DNA of 38,954 nt. It comes from Candidatus Cacconaster stercorequi. GTDB taxonomy: Bacteria > Bacillota > Clostridia > Oscillospirales > Oscillospiraceae. The translations under genes were made by a program, and so were the position numbers. Below the pieces are notes generated by a model. The model saw nothing but the letters and a program-made list of their open reading frames with translations, did no database searches and was not told the origin of the DNA. This document shows, piece after piece, positions 17,104-24,912 of the stretch. Position 1 is the stretch's first letter, and every line of letters begins with the position of its first letter. The stretch spans positions 1 to 38,954 of the forward strand of contig JAGHUH010000038.1 in NCBI GenBank assembly GCA_018064925.1, written 5' to 3'.

Positions 17104-17823
17104 ATGAAAAAATACAGCGGAGAAGAATGCGACCGCGAGTGCGAAAACAATCAGGACACCCCACAGCAGCAGATTGTGGACATGGGGTCGTCGGTGGTGA
17201 CCAACAGCCGCGGCACCATTCACTGTCTGACCATCATCGGGCAGATCGAGGGACATATGCTGCTGCCATCCAACACCAAAACGACCAAGTATGAGCATGT
17301 GATGCCGCTGTTGGCATCCATCGAAGAAAGTGACGAGGTGGACGGTCTGCTGCTGCTCCTGAACACCATGGGCGGTGATATCGAGGCGGGACTGGCCATT
17401 GCGGAGATGATCGCCGGCATGAGCAAGCCCACCGTCACATTGGTGCTGGGCGGAGGACACTCCATCGGCATTCCGCTGGCGGTGTCGGGCAAGGTAAACC
17501 TCATCGTTCCGTCGGCATCTATGACCATTCACCCCGTGCGCATGACAGGTATGATGATCGCCGCGCCACAGACCTATCGCTATTTTGATCGGCTGCAGGA
17601 GCGCATCGTGGCCTTTGTGACGAAGAATTCTCGCATCAGCGCGGAAACTTTTCGCCGCTTGATGCTGGCAACCGACGAGATGGCCAATGATGTGGGAAGC
17701 GTCGTATACGGCGAGGAGGCGGTGGAGTTGGGGCTGATGGATCGCATCGGCACACTGTCGGACGCGCTGGAGTGTCTATACGGGATGATCGGAGAAGGAA
17801 AAGAGAATACAGCAGCAGAATAA
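17104..17823 (+). CDS. tepA: TepA, ClpP-like serine protease
   Basis: A 239-residue ClpP-fold protein of the TepA (translocation-enhancing) family. The stretches HCLTIIGQIEGHMLLP and KTTKYEHV follow Bacillus TepA closely. The nucleophile is Ser120 in LGGGHSIGIPLAVSG, and His143 in MTIHPVRMTG is the second catalytic residue. The N-terminal 35 residues are polar and probably unstructured, and there is no signal peptide. The start at 17104 follows AAGGAGG. In Bacillus, TepA is linked to protein export and spore proteolysis; its exact role is unsettled. It stands alone between two terminators. Confidence 0.92.
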   Translation: MKKYSGEECDRECENNQDTPQQQIVDMGSSVVTNSRGTIHCLTIIGQIEGHMLLPSNTKTTKYEHVMPLLASIEESDEVDGLLLLLNTMGGDIEAGLAIAEMIAGMSKPTVTLVLGGGHSIGIPLAVSGKVNLIVPSASMTIHPVRMTGMMIAAPQTYRYFDRLQERIVAFVTKNSRISAETFRRLMLATDEMANDVGSVVYGEEAVELGLMDRIGTLSDALECLYGMIGEGKENTAAE

Positions 17824-17828
17824 GAGAA

Positions 17829-17862
17829 AACAGCAGCTTCTATACGGAGTTGCTGTTTTTTT
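17829..17862 (+). terminator. Intrinsic terminator after tepA
   Basis: A 12-bp stem with two G-T pairs (17829-17840 with 17846-17857), a TATAC loop and a T-run to 17862. The smc promoter begins at its end. Confidence 0.9.
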
Positions 17863-17863
17863 C

Positions 17864-17892
17864 TTGAAAAAGGCAATTTGGGCTGATATAAT
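17864..17892 (+). promoter_or_regulatory. Sigma-A promoter of the smc operon
   Basis: TTGAAA (17864-17869), a 17-bp spacer and a perfect TATAAT (17887-17892), 40 bp before the smc start. Confidence 0.85.
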
Positions 17893-17932
17893 AAATTAGT
17901 TAAAGTATGCAATAGTAAACGAGGTGAAATGC

Positions 17933-20900
17933 GTGTACTTAAAGGCACTGGAAATACAGGGCTTCAAGTCGTTCCCGGATAAGACCGTGCTGAACTTCGG
18001 CGAGGACATCACCGCCATTGTCGGGCCCAACGGCTCCGGTAAGTCCAACATCTCCGACGCCATTCGCTGGGTGATGGGCGAGCAGAACAGCCGCCAGCTC
18101 CGCGGTGCCAAGATGGAGGATGTGATCTTCGGCGGTACCGAGAAGCGCGGCCCCATGGGCTTTGCACAGGTAACGCTGGTCATCGACAACACCGAGCATA
18201 TCTTTGCTCGGGATGAGGCGGAGGTGGCGGTGACCCGCCGCTATTACCGCAGCGGCGAGTCGGAGTATTACATCAACAAACAGTCGGTGCGCTTGAAGGA
18301 TGTCAACGAGCTGTTTATGGATACCGGTCTGGGCCGTGAGGGCTACTCCATTATCGGTCAGGGCAAGATCGACGAGATTTTGTCCGTCAAGAGCGGTGAA
18401 CGCCGTGAGATTTTCGAGGAGGCGGCGGGCATTTCCAAATTCCGCCACCGCAAGGAGGACACGGAGCGCAAGATGCAGCGCACCGAGGAAAATCTGGTGC
18501 GCATCAATGATAAGATCGCAGAACTTGAGCTGCAGGTGGAGCCGCTGCGTCAGCAAGCGGAAACAGCGAAGAAATATCTGGTGCTGCGAGATGAACTGCG
18601 CGTACTGGAGATCAGCGTGTGGCTGGAAAACCTGCAGACGCTGAAAAGCGCCGCGCTGAAGCTGCGGACGGATTATGAAACCGCTGTGGCCGATAAGGAA
18701 AATGCACAGCGTGCGTTGGACGCCGTCTATGCCGAGGCGGAGCAGTGCGCTCAGCAGGTGCGTGACAACGATATTGCCGCCGAGCAGGTGCGCACACAGG
18801 TGTCCGGATTGGAGTCTGCCACCGGAGAGCAGGAATCCGCTATTGCGGTGTTGCAGACCGGTGTGGAGCACAATCAGCAGTCCATCGCCCGTATCCGGCA
18901 GGAAATGGCAGACACGGAGAACCGCACTGACAATCTGCAGAGCCAGATGAACGCGCTCCAAAGCCGCATAGAGGAGATCGACCGCCAGAGCGGCGAGGTA
19001 TCGGCACAGCTGGAGCAGCTGTTGGAGAGCGTGCGCCAGGCCTCTGAAAATGTAGGCAGCGCCGCGCAGGAGCTGGATGCCATTCGGGCAAAGGAGGCGT
19101 TGGTTGCCGCCAATGCTGCGGATTTGCGTGCGGAGTTATCGGCACTGACCGCCGGGCAGAGTGAGGTGGCGGAGCGGAGCAACGCGCTGATCAATGAGCT
19201 GACTGCTGCACAGGAGAAGCTGACGCAGAGTCAGCAGGAGTCCCGGGAAAACCGGAAGGCTCTCGATGAGGCCCGTGACGAGGCACAGGCCGTGGGCAAC
19301 ATCATTCAAGGGCACAGTCTGAAGATGGAAGGCCGTCAACGCCGGGCAGATGAGGCCGCTGCGCAGAAGGTGCAGTTGACCATGGATGTGGGTGCGCTGA
19401 AAAACCGGATCCATCTTTTGAGCGAGATGGAAAAGGAATACGAGGGCTTTTCCAAGGCTGTGAAGATCGTCATGCAGGCATCAGACAGGAATGCGCTTCA
19501 TGGGATCCACGGCCCCGTAGCCAACTTGATGACAACGGACGAGAAATATACCGTGGCGCTGGAGATTGCACTGGGCGCCGGAATGCAGAATATTGTCGTT
19601 GACCGTGAAGAGGACGGTAAGAATGCCATCGGCTATCTGAAACAGCGCCAAGGCGGTCGGGCAACCTTCCTGCCATTGAACACCATCCGCGGCGAGGAAC
19701 TGCAGGATAATCGGCTGGCAGACGAATACGGCTTCGTGGGAATTGCCAGCCGACTGGTACAGTACGATAAGCAGTACACGGGCGTATTCCGTTCGCTGTT
19801 GGGCCGCACCGTGGTGGTGGAGGATCTGGACTGTGCCATCGCCATGGCACGGCGGTATCAAAATCGCTTCCGCATCGTCACGCTGGACGGACAGATCATC
19901 AATCGCGGCGGCAGCATGACCGGCGGCTCCGTGAGCCGCAACACCGGTGTGCTGTCCCGCGCCAATGAGCTCAAAAATCTGCAGGAGAAGCTTGGCGGCA
20001 TGGAACAGAAGCTGGCAGAGAGCACCCAGCGCGCCGAGGAAACTGCCCGTGAGCTGAAGAAGGCACAGTATGAGCTGGAGGTGGCCCGCGAGCAGCAGCG
20101 CAAGGCGGAGGATGATGTGCTGACGCTGGAGGGACGGCAGAATCACTTCAATATCCTGCTGGAGAGTCTGCGCACAAGCTGCGAGAGCATGGAAGCCGAG
20201 CGGAAGAATATTGAACGCCGTACCGCCGCTGACCGTGAGCGGATGGAGCAAGTCACCAAAAGCATTGCTGCCTGTGAGCGGGAGAGCGAGGAGCTGCACC
20301 GTCAGGCACAGCAGCATCAGGCAGGACAGAACAATCTGATGGCGCAGAGCAATCAACTGTCGGAGCAGATCACCCGTCAGAAGGCGGCACAGGCCGCCCT
20401 GCAGGCAGAGCGGGAAACCACCCTGCGCAGCATGGACGATCTGCGTGCCGTGCAGGAGGATATGAAGCGCAGCGGCGCAGAGCGTGAAGCACTGGCGCAG
20501 CAGTTTCTGCGCGACAATGAGCAGGCGGAGAGCGAGATGCAGCAGCGCCGCGAAAAGGTACAGGCTCTTCGTCAGCAGATGGAGGCACTGCATCAGAAGC
20601 TCAACCGTCTGGCTGATGAGAAAATGGAGCTGGAGGGTCGACGCAACGCCCGGGAGCGGGAGAGCCGGGAGTGCAACGATGCACTGCTTTCCGCCGAGCG
20701 TGAGGTGGGGCGTCTGGACCAGAAGCTGGCAGGCAACGCCATGGAGGAAAAGAACATTTTGGATAAGCTGTGGGAACGCTACGAGCTCAGTCACAGCGAT
20801 GCACTGCAGCAGCGCATCGAGCTGGAGAGCGTCCCCAAGGCCACCCGCCGCATCGGCGAGCTGAACCGGGCCATCAAGAGTCTGGGCACGCCCAATATCG

Positions 20901-21502
20901 GCGCCATCGAGGAATTCGATCGGGTCAATACCCGCTACACCTATCTGTCCGAGCAGCGCACCGATGTGGAAAAGGCAAAGGATGAGCTGCAGGGCATCAT
21001 CGACGAGATTACCCGCCAGATGACGGAGATCTTTGCCCAGCAGTTTAAGCTGCTGAACGAGAGCTTCCAGGAGACCTTCCTGGAGCTGTTTGGCGGCGGC
21101 AGGGCACAATTGGAACTGGAGGACGAGGGAGATATTCTGAACTGCGGCATCGAGATCAAGGTGCAGCCACCCGGCAAGCAGCTTAAGACCATCACCCTGC
21201 TTTCCGGCGGTGAAAAGGCCTTTGTGGCCATCGCATTGTATTTTGCGATTTTGAAGGTGCATCCCACGCCATTCTGCGTGATGGATGAGATTGAGGCAGC
21301 ATTGGACGAGGCTAATGTGGTGCGTTATGCCCGCTATATGCGGCGCATTACCGGTAAGACGCAGTTCATCGTCATCACCCACCGCCGCGGTACTATGGAG
21401 GAGGCGGATGTGCTGTACGGTGTGACCATGCAGGAGCGCGGCGTGAGCCGGATGCTGACCATCAACCTCAACGATATGGCAAAGGAACTGAAGATCAAGT
21501 AA
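17933..21502 (+). CDS. smc: Chromosome segregation protein SMC
   Basis: ATPase of the bacterial condensin complex with ScpA and ScpB, compacting and separating replicated origins. It has 1189 residues, the usual length. The N-terminal MYLKALEIQGFKSF and Walker A GPNGSGKSN are followed by a long coiled coil (about 170-500), a hinge (about 500-680, with a GGSMTGGS-type glycine block), the return coiled coil, and the C-terminal head with LLSGGEKAF and Walker B MDEIEAALDEAN. I choose the GTG at 17933: it gives the family N-terminus and sits behind GAGGTG, whereas the GTG at 17924 overlaps that site. ftsY follows, a common gene order in Firmicutes. Confidence 0.97.
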   Translation: MYLKALEIQGFKSFPDKTVLNFGEDITAIVGPNGSGKSNISDAIRWVMGEQNSRQLRGAKMEDVIFGGTEKRGPMGFAQVTLVIDNTEHIFARDEAEVAVTRRYYRSGESEYYINKQSVRLKDVNELFMDTGLGREGYSIIGQGKIDEILSVKSGERREIFEEAAGISKFRHRKEDTERKMQRTEENLVRINDKIAELELQVEPLRQQAETAKKYLVLRDELRVLEISVWLENLQTLKSAALKLRTDYETAVADKENAQRALDAVYAEAEQCAQQVRDNDIAAEQVRTQVSGLESATGEQESAIAVLQTGVEHNQQSIARIRQEMADTENRTDNLQSQMNALQSRIEEIDRQSGEVSAQLEQLLESVRQASENVGSAAQELDAIRAKEALVAANAADLRAELSALTAGQSEVAERSNALINELTAAQEKLTQSQQESRENRKALDEARDEAQAVGNIIQGHSLKMEGRQRRADEAAAQKVQLTMDVGALKNRIHLLSEMEKEYEGFSKAVKIVMQASDRNALHGIHGPVANLMTTDEKYTVALEIALGAGMQNIVVDREEDGKNAIGYLKQRQGGRATFLPLNTIRGEELQDNRLADEYGFVGIASRLVQYDKQYTGVFRSLLGRTVVVEDLDCAIAMARRYQNRFRIVTLDGQIINRGGSMTGGSVSRNTGVLSRANELKNLQEKLGGMEQKLAESTQRAEETARELKKAQYELEVAREQQRKAEDDVLTLEGRQNHFNILLESLRTSCESMEAERKNIERRTAADRERMEQVTKSIAACERESEELHRQAQQHQAGQNNLMAQSNQLSEQITRQKAAQAALQAERETTLRSMDDLRAVQEDMKRSGAEREALAQQFLRDNEQAESEMQQRREKVQALRQQMEALHQKLNRLADEKMELEGRRNARERESRECNDALLSAEREVGRLDQKLAGNAMEEKNILDKLWERYELSHSDALQQRIELESVPKATRRIGELNRAIKSLGTPNIGAIEEFDRVNTRYTYLSEQRTDVEKAKDELQGIIDEITRQMTEIFAQQFKLLNESFQETFLELFGGGRAQLELEDEGDILNCGIEIKVQPPGKQLKTITLLSGGEKAFVAIALYFAILKVHPTPFCVMDEIEAALDEANVVRYARYMRRITGKTQFIVITHRRGTMEEADVLYGVTMQERGVSRMLTINLNDMAKELKIK

Positions 21503-21513
21503 GGAGGACGAGT

Positions 21514-22383
21514 ATGGGTTTTTTCAATAAACTGAAAAAAGCTTGGCATGACAATATGGTCTGGGATATGCCGGACGACGAATTTTTTGACGAACTGGAG
21601 GAGTCCCTCATCCTGGCGGATGTGGGCATGAAGATCTCTGTCGAGGCGGTAAAGGAGCTGCGCGATGTGGTGTATTACCGGCGACTGGAAAAGGGCGAGG
21701 AGGTCAAGGCGGCATTGCGCGAGATCCTTGTCAAAAAGCTGGATGTGGGCGACACGGCGCTGCATATTGCCACCAAGCCGTCCATCGTGCTGATCATCGG
21801 TGTCAACGGTGTGGGCAAGACCACATCCATCGGCAAAATGGCCAATCGGCTGAAAAAGGACGGCAAGAAAGTGCTGCTGTGCGCCGGCGATACCTTCCGC
21901 GCTGCTGCCGCTGACCAGCTGGAAATCTGGTCGGAGCGTGCCGGTGTGGAGATCGTGCGGCAATATGAGGGTGCCGACCCCGGCGCTGTGCTGTTTGATG
22001 CCCTGCAGGCCGCCAAGGCACGCGACACCGATGTGGTGCTGTGCGACACGGCGGGCCGTTTACATAACAAACAAAATCTGATGAACGAGCTGGGTAAAAT
22101 GGGCAAGATTATCGAGCGTGAATGCCCGGACAGCGCCAAGGAGGTGCTGTTGGTGTTGGATGCCACCACCGGTCAGAACGGACTCATTCAGGCCAAGCAG
22201 TTCAAGGAAACGGCAGGACTGACGGGTATCATCCTCACCAAACTGGACGGCACCGCCAAGGGCGGCATCGTCATCGCCATTGCCCGGGAGCTGGGCGTAC
22301 CTGTCAAGTTCGTGGGTCTGGGCGAAGGCATTGACGACCTGCAGCCGTTTGACGCCAACGAGTTCGTCAAGGCGCTGATCTGA
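21514..22383 (+). CDS. ftsY: Signal recognition particle receptor FtsY
   Basis: GTPase that docks SRP-ribosome complexes at the membrane. It has 289 residues: an NG-domain protein without the long acidic A domain of E. coli FtsY, as usual in Firmicutes. The N domain covers about 1-85. The G domain has [15 protein letters not shown] (G1), [11 protein letters not shown] (G2), [16 protein letters not shown] (G3), [10 protein letters not shown] (G4) and the closing [13 protein letters not shown]. An AAGGAGG site lies in the 11 bp between it and smc, so the two are co-transcribed. Confidence 0.97.
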   Translation: MGFFNKLKKAWHDNMVWDMPDDEFFDELEESLILADVGMKISVEAVKELRDVVYYRRLEKGEEVKAALREILVKKLDVGDTALHIATKPSIVLIIGVNGVGKTTSIGKMANRLKKDGKKVLLCAGDTFRAAAADQLEIWSERAGVEIVRQYEGADPGAVLFDALQAAKARDTDVVLCDTAGRLHNKQNLMNELGKMGKIIERECPDSAKEVLLVLDATTGQNGLIQAKQFKETAGLTGIILTKLDGTAKGGIVIAIARELGVPVKFVGLGEGIDDLQPFDANEFVKALI

Positions 22384-22394
22384 GGAATCTGGTT

Positions 22395-22583
22395 ATGGAT
22401 AAAAAGCTGGAGAAATTGTTTGATATTGCCACGGGTGGCCTGTTCATTGCGGGACTCATTTTTCTGGCCATCAGCATTTTTTCAAAAAGTGATGACCAGA
22501 CCTGTTTGATTATTGGACTATCTTGCTCATTGCTTGGCAATCTGTTTAATATCGTAGAAAATAATCTGAAAAAGAAATCGTGA
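22395..22583 (+). CDS. Small two-span membrane protein
   Basis: A 62-residue protein I do not recognise. Two hydrophobic stretches (about residues 13-30 and 36-52) are separated by a short polar turn (SKSDDQT) and followed by the basic tail NNLKKKS, so both ends probably face the cytoplasm. It starts 11 bp after ftsY, in the same transcript. The match to the operon in spacing and orientation supports a real gene, though the ribosome site (GAGGAAT) is modest. Confidence 0.6.
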   Translation: MDKKLEKLFDIATGGLFIAGLIFLAISIFSKSDDQTCLIIGLSCSLLGNLFNIVENNLKKKS

Positions 22584-22632
22584 GAAGAGGGCCGCCGACG
22601 GCCTGCAAAAATCCAAAAAAGAGGATGTTTTT

Positions 22633-23358
22633 ATGACAAGAGCAGACGGAAGAAAATGGAACGAGCTGCGCCCGGTAACCATCACCACGGGCTTCGTAAA
22701 GTTTGCCGAGGGCAGCGTGCTGATCGAGTGCGGCGACACCAAGGTGCTGTGCAACGCCTCGGTGGAGGAACGCACCCCACCCCATGTGAAGCCCGGCCAC
22801 GGTTGGGTGACAGCGGAGTACTCCATGCTGCCCCGTGCCAATCGGGAGCGGTCACGCCGGGATGTGGACAAGCTGAAGCTTTCTTCCCGCAGCGCGGAAA
22901 TTCAGCGGCTGATTGGCCGCAGTCTCCGCTCGGCGGTGGATATGAAGCTGCTGGGCGAGCGCACCATCACCATCGACTGCGATGTATTGCAGGGCGATGG
23001 CGGTACCCGCACCGCCTCCGTCACCGGCGGCTTTGTGGCTCTGGCGCTGGCGTGCCAGAAACTGGTAGACGAGGGTGAGATCGGACGCAATCCCATCCGT
23101 CACTTCGTCTCCGGTATCAGCGCCGGTATCATTGACGAGCAGCCCATGCTGGACCTGCCCTACAGCGAGGACAGCCGGGCACAGGTGGATTTGAACTGTA
23201 TCATGAATGAGCTGGGCGAGATCATTGAAATTCAGGGCACCGGCGAGGGTCGTGCCTTTACCCTGCGAGAACAGCAGGAACTGGTGGAGCTGTGCGCCAA
23301 GGGCAACCGGGAACTGATCCGAAAGCAAAAGGATATTCTGGGTGATATTTTAAAGTAA
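22633..23358 (+). CDS. rph: Ribonuclease PH
   Basis: Phosphate-dependent 3'-5' exoribonuclease that trims tRNA 3' ends; it forms a hexamer in known relatives. It has 241 residues, normal for the family. Recognised segments are MTRADGRKWNELRPVTI, GDTKVLCNASVEE, the basic RANRERSRRDVDKLK, IDCDVLQGDGGTRTASVTGGFVAL, and the C-terminal EIQGTGEGRAFTLREQQELVELC. The adjacency to rdgB downstream is a common Firmicute arrangement, here interrupted by two small genes. Confidence 0.97.
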   Translation: MTRADGRKWNELRPVTITTGFVKFAEGSVLIECGDTKVLCNASVEERTPPHVKPGHGWVTAEYSMLPRANRERSRRDVDKLKLSSRSAEIQRLIGRSLRSAVDMKLLGERTITIDCDVLQGDGGTRTASVTGGFVALALACQKLVDEGEIGRNPIRHFVSGISAGIIDEQPMLDLPYSEDSRAQVDLNCIMNELGEIIEIQGTGEGRAFTLREQQELVELCAKGNRELIRKQKDILGDILK

Positions 23359-23371
23359 GGAAGCGATACAG

Positions 23372-23650
23372 GTGGCACAGTTATTTGAAATCGGGATGCT
23401 GATTTGCTTTGGCCTGTCATGGCCGTTTAACATCACCAAGTCTATTCGCTCCCGTACCGCAAAGGGAAAGAGTGTGCTGTTTGAGTTTATGATCATTGTG
23501 GGCTACCTTTTCGGTGTGGCAGGCAAGCTGATCAGCGGCAATATTAACTATGTGCTGGCGTTCTATGCGCTGGACATCCTGTTGGTGAGCACCGATCTGG
23601 TGCTGACCTTCCGCAACCGGAAGCTGGACAGAGAAAGGGAGCGTGTATAA
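23372..23650 (+). CDS. Small membrane protein, PQ-loop/SemiSWEET-like
   Basis: A 92-residue protein with three hydrophobic segments (about residues 6-20, 36-54 and 62-80). The segment LSWPFNITKSIRSRTAKG resembles the conserved loop of half-SWEET (PQ-loop) transporters, with a proline after the first helix and a basic patch. The GTG start at 23372 follows AAGGAAG after rph. Transport activity and substrate are not shown by the sequence; the assignment rests on helix count and this loop only. Confidence 0.65.
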   Translation: MAQLFEIGMLICFGLSWPFNITKSIRSRTAKGKSVLFEFMIIVGYLFGVAGKLISGNINYVLAFYALDILLVSTDLVLTFRNRKLDRERERV

Positions 23651-23651
23651 T

Positions 23652-23993
23652 ATGGAGTGTCCGTATTGCAAGAAAGAAATGGAAAAAGGGGGAATCGGCG
23701 CCAACTTTTGGTGGCGCGACAACGGATCGTCCGATCGCGTCATGTGGGAAAAGGTTCCCCTGTGCAGTATTTGGAGCAATGGAGCGGACGGCTTCTATTG
23801 CCCGGACTGCCGCATCATCATCCTGCCGGTGCCGGAGAAGCTGGATAGCCCCATGGAGAAAATCAAAGAAAAATGGAGCAAGCTGCGCGGTGATGTAGAG
23901 GAAAGATATAACGACTACAAATCAGAGCAGGAAGCGGAAAAATATCAGAAAAAGAAGGAAGAACGGCGAAAAAAAGACCCGTGGGAGGTTTGA
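23652..23993 (+). CDS. Small zinc-ribbon protein (DUF6487-like)
   Basis: A 113-residue protein opening with MECPYCKKEMEKGGIGANFWW and carrying a second pair in GFYCPDCRIII. Two CPxC knuckles about 40 residues apart should bind one zinc. The C-terminal 50 residues are highly charged (KKKEERRKKDPWEV at the end) and probably helical. The start at 23652 is chosen because the Cys-rich motif follows directly and GGGAG lies upstream; an in-frame GTG 9 bases earlier is also possible. The gene overlaps nothing, lies between the PQ-loop gene and rdgB, and its function is unknown. Confidence 0.72.
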   Translation: MECPYCKKEMEKGGIGANFWWRDNGSSDRVMWEKVPLCSIWSNGADGFYCPDCRIIILPVPEKLDSPMEKIKEKWSKLRGDVEERYNDYKSEQEAEKYQKKKEERRKKDPWEV

Positions 23994-23997
23994 AAAA

Positions 23998-24588
23998 ATG
24001 AAATTTGTATTAGCATCCCATAACCGGGGAAAGCTGGCAGAAATGCGGAAAATTCTGGGTGAAATGGGCGTAGAAGTGGTGTTACAGTCCGATATGGGAC
24101 TGGCTCTGGAGCCGGAGGAGACCGGCACTACCTTTGCGGAAAATGCCCTTATCAAGGCCAAGGCGGTCATGGAGGCCAGTGGCCTGCCCGCCATTGCGGA
24201 CGACAGCGGCCTGTGCGTGGATTACCTGGGCGGCGGCCCCGGCATTTACTCTGCCCGTTACGGCGGATTGGACGATGACAAGGCGCGTTACACCCTGCTT
24301 TTGAACAATATGCGGGGCGCTACCACCCGCGCAGCGCATTTCCACACATCCATCGTGTGTGCCTTTCCCGATGGCGATGTGCTGGAGGCCGAGGGCGACT
24401 GCCATGGCACCATTGCCTTTGCCCCTATGGGCGAGAGCGGCTTCGGCTACGATCCGGTGTTCTTCGTGCCGTCGCTGCGCAAGACCTTTGCACAGCTGAC
24501 GCCGGAGGAAAAGAACGCTATTTCGCACCGGGGCAACGCCCTGCGTGCTTTTGCAGATAAACTGAAAGAATATATGGAGAACAACTGA
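23998..24588 (+). CDS. rdgB: XTP/dITP diphosphatase (RdgB/HAM1 family)
   Basis: House-cleaning pyrophosphatase that removes dITP and XTP from the nucleotide pool. It has 196 residues. Motifs in order: LASHNRGKLAEMRKIL (N-terminal substrate loop), TGTTFAENALIKAKA, IADDSGLCVDYLGGGPGIYSARY (catalytic Asp pair), GESGFGYDPVFFVP and NAISHRGNALRAF. A GGGAGG site ends the preceding gene. It lies one base before the yhbY start, so they are tightly coupled. Confidence 0.96.
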   Translation: MKFVLASHNRGKLAEMRKILGEMGVEVVLQSDMGLALEPEETGTTFAENALIKAKAVMEASGLPAIADDSGLCVDYLGGGPGIYSARYGGLDDDKARYTLLLNNMRGATTRAAHFHTSIVCAFPDGDVLEAEGDCHGTIAFAPMGESGFGYDPVFFVPSLRKTFAQLTPEEKNAISHRGNALRAFADKLKEYMENN

Positions 24589-24589
24589 T

Positions 24590-24910
24590 ATGGAATTAAC
24601 AAGCAAGCAGAGAGCCCAACTGCGGGGCATGGCCTCCACGCTGGACACCATTGTGCATGTGGGCAAGGACGGCATCGGTGACAATTTGGTCAAGCAGGTG
24701 GATGACGCGCTGGAAGCCCGTGAGTTGATCAAGGGCCGCGTGCTGGAAAACAGCATGTATACTGCCCGGGAAGCCGCCGAGGAACTGTCCGTCAGTGCCC
24801 GGTGCGAGGTGGTGCAGGTCATCGGCAGCAAATTTGTATTGTACCGTCAGCAGAGCGACAAGAGTAAGCGTAAAATCGAACTGGTACGCAGCGGAAAGAA
24901 GCGTATCTGA
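24590..24910 (+). CDS. yhbY: YhbY-family CRM-domain RNA-binding protein
   Basis: A 106-residue single CRM-domain protein associated with pre-50S ribosomal particles in known relatives. The N-terminal LTSKQRAQLRGMASTLDTIVHVGKDG and the ELIKGRVLEN block match the family, and QVIGSKFVLYRQQ is the usual C-terminal strand. In Bacillus, yhbY lies directly upstream of nadD and yqeK; the same order holds here, with only 2 bp between this stop and nadD. Confidence 0.93.
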   Translation: MELTSKQRAQLRGMASTLDTIVHVGKDGIGDNLVKQVDDALEARELIKGRVLENSMYTAREAAEELSVSARCEVVQVIGSKFVLYRQQSDKSKRKIELVRSGKKRI

Positions 24911-24912
24911 CC

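Noticed and set aside
19481-21382. A 633-codon minus-strand frame opposite smc
   Set aside because: Antisense of the SMC coiled coil and hinge; low-complexity Leu/Gln/His-rich translation, no ribosome site or known motif.
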